In this document: positions 20,337-32,545 of the stretch, one piece after another
How the letters are laid out: each line of letters opens with the position of its first letter
Numbering within the stretch: the first letter of the stretch is position 1
Source of the DNA: Hydractinia symbiolongicarpus
Taxonomy: Eukaryota > Cnidaria > Hydrozoa > Anthoathecata > Hydractiniidae
Assembly: GCF_029227915.1 (NCBI RefSeq)
Contig: NC_079885.1
Location: 6,696,001-6,760,000, forward strand
DNA: 64,000 nucleotides
Direction: 5' to 3'
Position numbers and translations under genes: made by a program
The notes under the pieces: generated by a model
Told to the model about the DNA's origin: nothing
The model's input: only the letters and a program-made list of their open reading frames with translations
The model's database searches: none

Positions 20337-23300
20337 ACTCGCACGGACGTGGGGGTTCTGTTCACAATACACAAAACACAGTTTTGATGATGATCGTGTA
20401 ATGTAATGTTTAAACTAAAAATATTAAAATGATTACAAAGATTAACTAACCTAATGGCCCGACAAACACTGAAAGGGCAAGGACACACACAAAACCTGCA
20501 AAAAGCAAAAAGAGACAAACAAGAAAAACATGAAAAAACCTACCAGCTGGCCAAGAGTGTGCGCTGGAATAGTGAGCCAGTGAGAAAAATTGAAACTTGA
20601 TTGATTCGACTACTTCATAGTCAACTAGTGACGGAACGAAAAACTAGAAAAAACGTAGGCCTTATATAGAAAAAAATGATATAAAAACTTGTTTGACAAG
20701 ATACAGAAACAATGCTACATATAACCCTAGAACCCTAGATTGTAGCTGTGATGAGAAATTCCTAATCAGAGCAGAATTATCTCACTCATCGTACAAGGTA
20801 GAATATCTGTTCCATAGAATTCTTATAAGCTAGCTACAGTCAACTTCTAGTCTACATGTTATCGGGTACGCTGTGTTTTTAAGTACAGTTGAATCTGAGG
20901 TTAAAATCTGCTCAAAATATGTTCACGCTTTCCTGAAAAGCAATGAAATTGTGAAATTCTGCTTTATAAGTGTATCAAATATAATTTAAAATTTCGTTCT
21001 CAAGGCTGGAAATACGCTTACTCTCCCTCTGTTTTAGACTTTATATACTTGAAAATAGGCAAATATGATTCTTTTATGTAACATAAGCTGCATTAAAAAT
21101 TTTATTCGAAGGATCGTATATGCACGTTCAATGTATTTCTCAAATTTGAGTATTGAAGGGTTTCACAGTCTTCAAAATCAACACTGGCAACATAAACTTC
21201 TTTTCAGCAGCGGCACTGCAACGCAGTTTGGCTCTTCTTTAACCTTTGTCGCTTTGAATAGCAATTCCGCCGTTTTTTTAAGGATAGTGAAGATTGTTGA
21301 ACCGTTTCTCCGAATAATGCAACTGGTGACTATATTTAGAGATTTAAGATTTTGATTCACTGTAGAATTAAAGGACAAACTATTTGTATTCCAGCGCAAA
21401 CTGAAAGCCTGCCAGCACGTGATTAAAGAATTTGAAAACATGCCGAAAGTTTTTATCAGTTTGTTTCAATGGAGAGCATATGGGAAAAGTTGCTGTCAAG
21501 TTACTGTGATTGAATCGTTGATATTCATCAAAACATCAGAACAACCATCTCCATATGCCTTGGATATTTCATACTGACCTGAATAGAATTTGCAACATTT
21601 GTTAGTTAGAAATAATATACCAAATTTCATGTTTTTTAAAACTTTTGTTATTAACCCGTTTCAGCTATAAGAAGTCCTGTTCATATGGAGTTATTTGTGA
21701 GACAAAATTCGTGTTAATTTTACGTCGCGCCGTAGTGTTCTTCGTCGTGATGTTTTACTCAATAGTTTTAAAAAAAGGGAGCTTTTTACCTATGTCGTTA
21801 AAATAAGAAACTTTCGTAGAGATATGACATCATTTTTTATCCTAATGACGTCTTTATAATTTTTTTGTCTATCCTATGAAATGTTTTCATCGATAGATGT
21901 ATTGTAGGAGTTAGATATATTATTATTTTCAATGGTTCTTAAAACTCCATTTGTTCTTGCTTGTTTACATTTTAAGCTACCATTTTTTTGACGATGGGCA
22001 ATACCGCTTCACATCAGCCCGTCGTCAAGTGCGCTAAGCCAATCAGAATGCCCAAAAACCCATCTTGCCCACCGGCATAATCCAGACGGTTACCAGTCAT
22101 CTAAAGTGAACAAGGAGAACTTTGCGAAAGAAAATATTACTGCTGTTGAAATAAAACATCTAGAAGAACAAATTAATATATATGAACAATGTTCATCGTT
22201 AAACCGCAACAGGATCAGAAAGCCAACCAAAACCAAATATTACATCGTTGAGAACGCCAATATGGTGCAGAGATTGGAAGTAAAGAAATCAAACGTAATG
22301 CTGTTAAAAAGCCGGTTAAGAAGTGGGTAGATGAAATTACCCTTTTCTTTGACTCCACTACAAAAAGCCAACGCATGTTATATCATCAGATACGAATACA
22401 AATGCTCATTCTACCTCAAAACTACACCAGACGTTAAAGTGTGTTTTAAAGACTAAGATACGAAGAAGATAATAATATGAAGAATTCCAACCGAGCTACA
22501 TAAGCGTTGTTTTTCATGGTACAAGTACACCAATCATTCAAGGAGCATTTTTAAACCAAGGACGTGTAAGCTACATGCAATTTCTCAGCGTTTCTTATTA
22601 TAATATAAACGTACCTGCTTATCTTTGGTTATTACCTACCAACTTAATAAAAATCACTAAATAAGCCTAGTCTAAAACATCTTCTTTTAATAGGAAATTT
22701 GGGTGACTAGAAAGGCCAGCTACAAAAGGTATATATTAAGTAAAGGTCGCCATGTCGCTTCTTTTGTTTAAATGATGCCGTTGTAATTAATTCTGTTTAA
22801 TCTAGGTTTCGTCCCGGCAGATACCGACACGAAATTTGTTTCGTAATGACCTATCTACAATGGTCAAACTTCTGATACTTCGAAAACAACTCAACAAATT
22901 TTCCTTTTCATACCATGGGGCGTCAATTTAAAGAAATCGACTACCCTCGTTTCCAAACATTATGCACCCAAAATCTCTTGATAGCGATTCCGCGTAGTGT
23001 CCCTGTTATCAGACGTCTACGTGCCATTGACGGCAAGTGCCCTTTTCAAATTATTTGTCTTGCTTATCATTGGTACACTCATTATGCTTTACTATCACTT
23101 GTGGCTTTTTATCAAAAATAACGGGACGCAATCATTTAGTTATGATAATTACATTCTAACTGTTTATTAATTACACGATTTATATTCAAATAGTCGGTGG
23201 CCCCTGGAAATACGCATTTAATGTGTTTTGAAAATACTTGCAAAGTTTCAGTGAAGAAAGATTAGTAATTTTTCTGATATTGCTGATCATAAAGCTCGTT

Positions 23301-24184
23301 TAGCAAAAATTGGGTGTCCGGACCTTAAAATTCTGACTTTATGCATCAGTATTTTCACCAGAAAGCTTTCTTTAGTTTAGAAATGGTCACCAAACATTCC
23401 CATACATATCAAATATCTTCTCAAGTCTATTCAACATCCAATGATAAGTCACAATTCAACATTTTTCTTTGGTTAAAAAATGTCCGGAAACTACACGAAA
23501 GATACGTTACCAAGATTTAAGGCCAGTCAAAACGTTTTTACAAGTGATAAGGACCTTGTTTTGAAGTTAAGCGGTGACTCGTATGTATGCCAACGTAAAG
23601 TTACATTGCTTACAAAGCCTCACGCAAGCATTTTTTTTTACATTCATTGAAATTTCTTCTATTCCGTAAATAAAATTGTAACATACGTTACGCATATTCA
23701 CAGCGGTTAGAGAGGATTGACGGGATTAATATAGTTGCGTTATGATTTAATATTAGGTAACCTTAAGTTGAACTAAATCTTTAAAATTTCACTTTTGGGC
23801 TTTTGTAGATATACAAAGTGAAACATGCAAATGTAACTTACGTTTGGTAACATACGTTACTGCAAATTCGAATGTTTTCTTTTCGAACGTTTTGTTCAAT
23901 TTTTTTGGTTGAATTGTTTTATTGACGATCGTGCGTTGTATTTGTAATGACCAATTATGATGCAGTTTTCATAAATAGGACGTTTGATTTTATTGGGGAA
24001 TATCAAGCCCATTTAGATTTATGTTCAACAGTACCATTCTTAAAAGCAATATTTAAAAAATAAAATTTTGCCAATATTATTTCTTATGTATCAACCACGC
24101 AAAACATACAGAAAATCATAATCAAATAGTGTCATGGATATAAAGTTATAGCTTTGCCTCCTGAAACTTTTTACTACTGTTTCA
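20337..24184. other. Intergenic interval without a recognised gene
   Basis: Several short open frames (for example 22106-22330, 22915-23121 and an ATG frame starting at 23480) have no recognisable family and no matching splice context. I do not call them genes. The motif ACATACGTTAC recurs at about 23683, 23852 and 24381 (the last just beyond this interval), with a related GATACGTTACC near 23501, hinting at an old dispersed repeat. Confidence 0.35.
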
Positions 24185-24318
24185 TCTATATTAAAATGCC
24201 CGTATACGTCTATCCGTCACGCAAAATGGTAGCCTAGCTGCGCAAGTAGCGGGACGCAAGCAATGTGGTATTAAAAGGACGGGGGAACCCGCGGATTTTT
24301 CCGCGGGCTAACGACTAG
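24185..24318 (+). mobile_element. Complete 134-bp Helitron-like MITE
   Basis: It starts TCTATATTAAAATGCCCG after an A and ends with hairpin CCCGCGGATTTTTCCGCGGG, spacer CTAACGA and CTAG (24315-24318) before T. The interior carries the GTACGTCTATCCGTCACGC-like and CACGCAAAATGG blocks found in the copies at 31.4, 37.3 and 58.3 kb. Confidence 0.75.
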
Positions 24319-27300
24319 TTAAATATAATATAAAGAGACGAGGCTAAAATAGGTTTTAAGTCTAAAATTAATTGAGAGTGACATACGTTACGAAACTTTT
24401 TAGATATGCATCGATTTAAAGTTTTCGAGCTGATCTTCATTTTTTATGCTAAATATATATTATTTGTTTTGTATACTCTCTTTTTCTTTTGACCCTTTAT
24501 CAAAAAACTTTATTGCAACAACATGAAACAGTATGTCATTACCTTGTCCGGTTAAAAAATTACTCAGCAATTTTATTTTGCGGAATAAGTTTTCATGACA
24601 GTAATAAGTGTTGCTACCTAACTGCATATAGCATAAGAATTATTAACAATTTTGTTATAGGCAAACTGTGTTTGATTACTTTCACTTTTTAGTCAGAGGT
24701 AGCTGAAGGTTGTGGATATCTAATACAAATAAATAATAATATACCAAACTAAATAATAACTTTAAAATTATGGAAATATAGATAAGGCTGGCTTTTATGC
24801 TCCCTTATATTCTGTTTCTAGCCAAAATCATAAAAATGGTTTGTCTAAGATTTATATAAGATAAGAAAATAAGTGGTAATATATCAATACCAACCTATAG
24901 AAACATATAAATAACAAAAGAAAACTAATACAAAGCTTTAGGAGGTGGCTGGGTAGCTAGCTATAGCTTGTCCGATAGGTAAACAAAAATGAAAACAAAA
25001 AGAGGAAATACCTAAAAAGTATCTTAAAAAAAACTGCAATCTTGTCTTTTCGGCTATGTAAAAAAGTATGCATGGTGAACATGCGTAGTAGAACAAAGCG
25101 GGGTATGAAAAAAATAAAAGAAACGTGTTTTTTCTGGATTTCGATTGAAAGCAAAACGAATTTTATCTTTGTTTAAAAACTAGTTGACTCTCTTAACAAT
25201 TTACTTTAATTTGATTTTTATGTAATTATGATGCGAAATGGTACACATGACATTGTAACATCGTTGGTAAATTGTATAATACCAAACGAAAGAGAAGAGC
25301 ATGCCATTAGCGGTACAAATTTAATCTGCAGTAAAAATCTGAATGTTTGTTTTCTGCGAAATTAAATCTAAGGTTTTTTGTTCGGACAACATTACGAATA
25401 GGTTTTCTGTGTAATTTTTAGCAATGATGTACAAAAGCGGAGAATAAGAAATAAATGTAGATGGTTTCAAGACTGTTTCTCTTAACCCTATTCGGTCAGA
25501 CATATTTTGAACATATTATGACCGGGAGAGGATTCCGCTCCCTTCTTTCTCCATAACTTTTGATAGGCTTTTTAAAAAGAAATCAAGTCTGGCACAGTAT
25601 GTGAAAAAAAGGAACAAAATGGTGGGAATAAATACTGTCATCACTTTTCTCTGACGTCATCAGAAGCTTTAAATAATCATAATCTATTGACGATTTTCCT
25701 AAAACATTGATAGCTATTTACCCCTTAATGGTGTTTAATGTACAGTCACGTCGCAGGATCCAAACCTTTGCTGTTCACAAAAAGAAGGAGGGTGGAAAGA
25801 AGATACAATGCAATGAAACAAATCGTTAATGTTGATTACGGTTTTTATTTTTTTCCTGCTTTGGTGGACTGTCTCATAATTAGCTGTATGAGCTGCTAAT
25901 TATAAGGTACGCATAGTATATATAATTATTCTGCATCGGCTAACTATTCTGTTACTGGCTAATTATCAGTTTGCCTTGAGTGCCTAATTTGCTTGAAAAA
26001 CTTTCTTGAACTCACCCAAAGTATCACCAAATATTTTTCTAGATTTCTTAGAAAAAACTTGTTTTTAAAAATCTCCCGAAAAGGACAATTGATTTATCAA
26101 ATCCGACAAATTTATTAATTATATGTTTACCCTTCTTTGTTTCAACTTGTTAAATTCAATTTGTCAATTGAAATTTCAAAAGTTATAGATATGTTCAACT
26201 TTTTGGATTTATCAAACAAAACAATGGCCAGTTAGTTTCCTCAAAATAAGAAATTACAACTAATCAGACTCTCCAAAAAGAGATTTAAATTTGAGAATTC
26301 GAATAAAAAAAGACAATAAATGATCAAATTTGTTGATTTTTTTGTCGATTTCGACAGAATAAATCCTGGATTGTTTCAATCATGTATCGCCTGCTTAATA
26401 TGTTACTTGTTTAACAAAGATATCAAAAGCCAGCTTATTTAACTATACTTATAAATTTTGAAGGCCTAAAAACTGAAATACTCAAATGCTAATATGTATT
26501 CATTGCTCTGAATTAATTAACTATTTCATTAATTGAAATTGAGCTTGCCCATAAGTTATTATATTCGAATCGACAAGTTTATACATAACAAGATTTGTAT
26601 TCTGTAATTTCCAGAAATTTCCTGATCAGTTTTGAGAATATCCAGAAAATTTTAACTGTTATTTTAGAATACTTCATATAGCTATGTAAAAAAAATTTTA
26701 ATTTTTATTTATCGAGTTGTATTTTAACTTTGCAGGCTAGTTGCAATAATAATTGAGAATTAGAATACTCAAAGATTTGTTTACCGCATAAGTCTCTGTT
26801 TTCAAGGTCTGCTTCAAATTTCAGAATCTCTCAGGCTAATGACAGAAATCTTCAAGACGCTGGGCTTTTTGTTTTAAATTTTTTTTTTAATACATTGCAA
26901 TTCTTAACAAAAAGTGGAATCAAACAGGTGTGCTACAAACAAATTCGATATTTTTTACATTTTTACGGTGTCATTTTGATAATGACCTGCGAAATCGGTT
27001 AGTCTGGCTTCATACAAAGTCCTATTAAAACATTATTTCCCACATTTATTGCATTTTTGTATCAATCAAACAGTAAAGAAATAATTTAACTTTAGCTGTT
27101 CGACAGATGTTTCAGAATTATAAAAGATTTTCTTATTTTTTACTGCTCATCTTAACTTTCAATTCATCATTGATTTCAATTCATCACCGCCTCAAAACAC
27201 GAATCTATTGCCATATCCGAGGAGATCAATATTGTGTGCCAGCGCCCTACTGAAAATAAAAAAGGTTTGAGTTCCACAGGAAATTGAATAATACTCATAT

Positions 27301-28019
27301 TAATAAAAAAAACATTTTTTTCCTCCGGAATGGAATCCTGCTCGATACCAAGCAGTGTGTTGGTGATGCGCACAGTAATTCTACTTCAATATGATATCAT
27401 TCAACTTGAAAAGGTAAAGCACAAAGGCTCACTAATAAATCTATACATATGTAACATCGCACTAGAATTCTAGATTGAAATTTCACATATCTCCATAACT
27501 TTTGATAGGGTTTTCTAAATGAATTCAAACTTGTTACACTTATAGTACATCCTGAAAGGAACAAAATTGCAGCAATAGGTTTATCTGCAATATTATCGGA
27601 TTCTTGAAATACCACTATTTGCTTAAGATAAATTACTTTCTAGAACGAGTTTTAACATTTTGTTTACAGTTTTCGATAGTGAAATAGAAGTTTTTTTTCG
27701 ATTTTTGGGTGAAAGCCAAAAAATTAAGGAAAACGGGATGATCACGTGTACAAACTATGCAGGATGATTTTATTCACTGATAGAAGGTTGTGCTGTGAGC
27801 ACGATCCTAACGAACGTTATTATATTTCCTGAAAGATTTTATAGGAATCCAAGGAGTAGTTTTGACTAATGGTCAATATATAAGGCCCTGAGAGGTATGG
27901 GACCTGACAATTTTGCATGTAAGTATCTAAGAGATAAATAAAAAATTTATAGCTTTACAGCGTAGCAATAAGTATTTATTGAAAAATCCGCCATGGAAAG
28001 GAGGGGGGGGGCTGAATAA
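24319..28019. other. Intergenic interval with a dispersed repeat
   Basis: Very AT-rich with no gene recognised. Two stretches, about 25545-25640 and 27488-27575, share TCCATAACTTTTGATAGG followed at a similar distance by AAAGGAACAAAAT, so they are two copies of one dispersed repeat. A good splice donor (GTAAGTATC) at 27919 follows an ATG at 27897 and could be a leader exon of the GPCR just downstream (speculative). Confidence 0.35.
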
Positions 28020-28903
28020 GTTCCCGGACCAGAAAAGGTTAAAAGATGTGTCACGCAACGATTCAACTCGATTAGTCCTTCGTATTGGCATCGATACGCG
28101 TTGGTATGTAGTTTCATCATAGCACCTATAGAACAGTTGCATCCAATACACTGGTTATAAAGACATTCTACAGGCGAAAACGAAAAAGAATTGACGATGA
28201 ATTTCTGATGCTTAGTGTTTCAGATTTTTTTGTAGGATTGGTATCATTGCCAATGTATTCAATGAAGTTTTTCAAAATGGATCAAGACCGTTATTGCAAG
28301 CTTTACCCTTGGATTATTGCATTTATATACTTCCCATTCTCCTATTCATGGACCTTAACATTAGGTATCTGTATGGAAAGATATTTCGCTTTTAAAAATC
28401 CTCGATTTAAGCGTTATGTAAAGGACATATGGGTTTATCCGCTTGCTTTCTTCTTACTTGTTATTTGCGCAGCGCATGGGGCGTATGCTTCGTGGTCCAC
28501 CTCTCTATTACAATCACCATCGGTAATAGTATCAAAATATAAGTCAGATAATACCACAAGTTTTATTCTAGCAGCGGCACTCACATTACCCATAGGCTTC
28601 TTAAATCTGTTAGTATTCCTACATGTAGTAAAAGAATCCAAAGCAATGGCGGGTAGTAGACATACTAGAGCAAATTCAAGTCATCAGTTGACAATACCAG
28701 TTTTGCTAATCTTTGGATGTTTTATTGTTCTTTACACACCGTATATTGTTAGGTTAGTAATTAATTTACTGCTGCAGTTACACGGTTCTATGCTTTCAGA
28801 AAAAATCGGAAACTGGTGTTCTCTTGCAATTTGTACGAACTCTTTTATGAATTCCCTTATACTGCTTCGTTCATCAAAAATTAAAAATAAATCAGCCAAA
28901 TGA
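28020..28903 (+). CDS. Rhodopsin-like (class A) GPCR, probably frameshifted in TM1
   Basis: A single uninterrupted exon covers TM2 to TM7 and ends at 28903. Seen motifs: RRKRKRIDDEF in loop 1, LSVSD in TM2, a Cys at the top of TM3, ERY in place of DRY, VLYTPY in TM6 and NSFMNS in TM7 where NPxxY is usual. No Cys is seen in the second extracellular loop. TM1 is split between frames: ALVCSFIIAPIE is read in one frame up to 28133, and VASNTLVIKTFY continues in another from 28136. This is what a 1-base loss (or 2-base gain) would give. In the downstream frame a TAG at 28109 blocks upstream reading. The in-frame ATG at 28208 would start only at TM2. Ligand unknown. Orphan class A receptors of this type are abundant in cnidarians (family knowledge). 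It may be a recent pseudogene, a sequence error or have an unrecognised short exon. Confidence 0.82.
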
Positions 28904-30782
28904 AGAAAACAAGAAAGAAGAATTCATTAATAGTATTTATTGCACAGTGCCGAAAGAAATATCGGAGATAATTTTTTTAGAGTTTTTCATGCTCTCATTT
29001 CCATATATAACGAGTCTTTGGCGAGTATAATATGCGATAACTAAAAAACGAAAATATATGACGATATTTTCCGATAAAGAAGTGCAAAAACTGCGTTATC
29101 ATATAAACCGAACATAAATCATTGTATATGATATACTGGTAGATTATTGTTCAATTCCATTCAAAGTTTTTTGTTCTACGCGAATAAAGTTAGATAATAT
29201 GATCGTGCAAATGATTTAATAATAAATTTACTTGTTCTGAATAATCGAATTAAATTCTATAACGTGTTATAAATCTCTCTGAAGTAAAAGTTGAAAAATA
29301 TTTCCTCAGCGATGGAGAATTGTCTTCCTAATGACCCTTTAATGATAATTCGCGAAGAAAAGAAAAATTGAATTGTAAATATTTATGTTCGTTTAATAAA
29401 AATTTGTTTTATTTTAGAATATTACGGAATAAATTTACCGACAAATTCCAACCTCGTCCCTAGGAGTATATCCTTCTCCACGGCACTGCGCTTTCTTATA
29501 GTTTTGACATGGTAACAGGTGCTGGGGTCGAGCTTAAACGAGTTCTAGTTTTTCAAGAAAACAATAAGCTTGTTGCACTGTAGAGTTGAAAAAAATTAAA
29601 AATATAATTTAAAAACTCAACCATATGATAAAATATATATTATAATGGAGAAGTGATATGAGAAAACACCCAAACTCGCGGAATAATCTAAAAGAAAAAG
29701 GAAAAAGGTTTTCGTACAGAACACAAATTCTCGTAATTATTTTTTCTTAAATCATGCGAAAATACTACAGAACCCTGTTTATTTTCTTAGCTGCAGCTAT
29801 AACACACTTCAGCGCTGGGTCATTTCACACAGTTCAAAAATAACTTCTGAGCAAGTTCATTACTCCACCAGCCGAATATACTTCTTATCACTTTTATTTC
29901 GGAAAAAGAAATTTAAGGATTTTCTTTACATCGGCATTGTGTGAATAAACCAGAACTTTCAGCCAATCAAAAATAGCAAAGAATGTAAATATTTCCTACA
30001 TAATAAGTTACCTAGTTAGCTAATATAGAATACCTTCATCTCTATGTTTAACAGCATCCCTATGCTTGATGTTTTCTCCTACTGGCACTGATCACACACC
30101 AATTTCATTCCCAAGTAATTTGTCCATATCATAATTATTTAAATTATTAAAGGACGAAATTGTAGACGGTCATAATAGACAATAACCATTCTCAGACATA
30201 CATTAACTTCAAAAAATGTCGGACGTTTTTATTACTGCACAAATGCATCCGAAAATTTAATTGTCCGAATTTTTTTTGTCCGATTTTTTAATGTACAAAC
30301 ATTGTAATTGGTTTTGTTTACTGGCGTGTAATTGGTAACATTTTATTTGAAGATACGGTATATTTATTACATCATCAACGCTATTATCAAGAAATACAAT
30401 TAAATCTGCTTTTGTTCCTTTTCTCTTTTCATTTTCTTGATGAAAATATTTTAACTCTGTGTCCTTCAAATGCTGACTTCAGCATATCAAAATTTCCCTA
30501 ACAATTTGGTTGGTTTATCTTTTATGATATCTCTATGGTGTCTTTATATTCCAATCATCTTATATTTTTAAATGTTACTTCTAAAAATATTTTCAACCCT
30601 GAATTGGTGTAGTTCAGCACTTTTGATTCTCTACCTTAACATACACAAATCACACAGATCCACGAAGTACTCCACGAATTTTGATGCCTCTAATGGTACT
30701 CAGGGTTAGGCTACTACTTGAAAAATTCCAGCAAGGCCTGATCTGTGCTGACATAAGCAAAGTTAAAAAAGACCAAAATGGA
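28904..30782. other. Interval downstream of the GPCR
   Basis: Holds the presumed GPCR 3' UTR, with an AATAAA at 29221. At about 29449-29535 a degenerate member of the CAACCTCG/CGAGGTTG MITE family lies between CAACCTCGTCCC and GGGGTCGAG. No gene recognised. Confidence 0.35.
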
Positions 30783-30920
30783 ATAATTGGTGGGTATTTA
30801 ATTTGGCAAATGATAAATTTTTTATAAAATTTGGCGAGGATTTAAGTTGGCAAATACAAAAAAAATATTCATTTTGGCGGGGATTTATTTTTGCGAATGA
30901 TACAAAGAAATGAAGTTTTA

Positions 30921-31118
30921 TCTCTTTAATAATAACCGTCGTCTGTCTGTCTGTGTGTCCGCGAAAGCCGTGTCCCGTAACGGAAACACGAAATTTTTAA
31001 AATGCGCATCAATACCAAATGCGATATATTTCTGTCCACTTTGTTGCAACGGGTTAATTTAAAGGACGAGCGAACGCGACAGGCGACCCCGTGGATTTTT
31101 CCACGGGCTAACGACTAG
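30921..31118 (+). mobile_element. Complete 198-bp Helitron-like element
   Basis: It starts TCTCTTTAATAATAACCGTC after A at 30920. It ends with hairpin GTGGATTTTTCCAC, spacer and CTAG at 31115-31118, followed by T. It contains the GTCTGTCTGTCTGTGTGTCC block. Another TCTCTATAATA head starts at once (31119, with a second possible start at 31130). Confidence 0.7.
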
Positions 31119-31422
31119 TCTCTATAATATCTCTATAATAATAGCCGTCGTCTGTCTGTCTGTTCAAAAGGGTTACCGATATTCCTTTGATCTTTCCGCG
31201 AATTTTTAGAAAACAGGGGGTTGTTTAATGAAAAACTTTATAATTAATTGAACTAAACTCAAGAAATTAATTTATTTCCTTACATAATTTAATTAATTTA
31301 ATTGATAAACTTCTAATTTAAAAACCAAATTAGGTGATTAAAATAAATTCATTATTTAAATGCGCCTTTTTTAATAATAATTTACCCCCGTGACCTTAAT
31401 CGCTGATTCCGCTCAGGAGCCA

Positions 31423-31536
31423 TCTATATTATAATACCCGTATACGTCTGTCACGCACAATGGTACCGCAAGTAGCGACACACACGTAATTAAAAGGACA
31501 GGCGAACCGCGGATTTTTCCACGGGCCACCGACTAG
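31423..31536 (+). mobile_element. Complete 114-bp Helitron-like MITE
   Basis: Starts TCTATATTATAATACCCG after A and ends CGGATTTTTCCACGGG, spacer and CTAG at 31533-31536 before T. Same subfamily as the copies at 24.2 and 58.3 kb. Confidence 0.7.
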
Positions 31537-31566
31537 TGTCTTAAAACTTATTGTGAATATAAAAAA

Positions 31567-31759
31567 GTTCGTTTTGGGGGGAAAAAAGCATTTTACTTTT
31601 ATAAAAAAAAATGTTTTTTTTAAAAATTTGGCGAACTGTAGATTATGTTAAATTTGGCGTAGTTCGTTTTTGGGGGAAAAAAGCATTTTTCTTTTGTTTA
31701 TAAAAAGTTTTTTTTAAAAATTTGGCGAACTGTAGATTATGTTAAATTTGGCGAGTATT
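31567..31759. repeat. Two-copy tandem duplication, period 95 bp
   Basis: A 95-bp unit beginning GTTCGTTTT and containing GGCGAACTGTAGATTATG occurs twice in tandem (31567 and 31662) with few differences. It lies inside the TTTGGCGA-rich element. Confidence 0.85.
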
Positions 31760-32432
31760 TAATTTGGCGAATAGTCAGTTATTAAAATTTTGGCGGCTAT
31801 TTAAATTGGCGAGTTTCGGCGAAATTCGCCAAATTTAATCCTCACCAAAATTTATCCACTTAAGGTAGTTGGAGAGCCTGGTAAAGGATGTTTAGAGAAG
31901 TTTTATATTGTTGTTCCTTAAGCATTTCGACACTCGTTACCTTAAAATGAAACATAAAACTTTTTATCATGTTGAGCTTGCATCATAACTAGGTTTTTGT
32001 GAAGTTTTCATTTTTAACAGCAAGAGCTTATCTAGCTAGCTACAAGGTTTTTTTCTTAGACCCATAGCCACTTTCTGCCTATGGGTCTAAGTATGGGTTA
32101 GTTTTATGTTATAATTATATATAGCTGTAATATTAGGTTTCTTAGCTAGTATTTTTCAGCAGTTATATCTCCTAATTTTGTTGGACCTTTTGGACTTCTG
32201 AGCATGAACTGTGAAAGATGAAGTAGCTAGCTACAAAATCTGAAGCGTATACACAAGGACAAGGATACTTTTAAAATGTGTGTAAACTTGTGAGTGATTT
32301 ATATTTATATACGTCGCCTCAAAAATTTCAAGGAATATACTTTGTCATTTGTTTTAAAAAAGAAACGCAAAAGTGATTCGTCAGTAGTGCTTAAACATCC
32401 CATTTAAGCCGCAGATATTTTGCAATTTTTAT

Positions 32433-32505
32433 TCAACTATGTGAATCGAACCCACAACTTATTGAGCACGAGTCAATTGCTCTACTGACTGAGCTACAAA
32501 TCCCC
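32433..32505 (-). repeat. tRNA-derived sequence (SINE head or tRNA pseudogene)
   Basis: On the minus strand there is an A-box-like TAGCTCAGTCAGTAGAGC, a perfect 5-bp anticodon stem (ATTGA/TCAAT) around the loop CTCGTGC (anticodon position CGT, Thr) and a B-box GGTTCGATTC. The T stem has a mismatch and the acceptor stem does not pair, so a working tRNA is unlikely. It is probably a tRNA-derived SINE or pseudogene. Confidence 0.65.
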
Positions 32506-32545
32506 AAATCATGCCATGCATAAATGACAAATTAAAACCAGATAA

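Larger units (their letters stand above)
30783..31855. mobile_element. TTTGGCGA-rich TIR element with Helitrons nested inside
   Basis: The left end (ATTGGTGGGTATTTAATTTG) and the reverse complement of the right end (TTTTGGTGAGGATTAAATTT) are imperfect inverted repeats. Both arms contain many TTTGGCGA and TTGGCGGGGATTT motifs. The middle is interrupted by at least two Helitron-like insertions (30921-31118, 31423-31536) and part of a third. The superfamily is unknown and no transposase is visible. Confidence 0.55.

Noticed and set aside
21065-21441. Overlapping frames on both strands (96 and 87 codons)
   Set aside because: No family, no splice support and mutual overlap. Neither shows a domain I recognise.
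22106-22330. 74-codon plus-strand frame with Lys/Asn-rich sequence
   Set aside because: No recognised family or splice context, and a degraded mobile-element scrap is as likely as a gene.
32433-32505. Functional tRNA-Thr gene
   Set aside because: The acceptor stem does not pair and the T stem has a mismatch, so it is listed as a tRNA-derived repeat instead.
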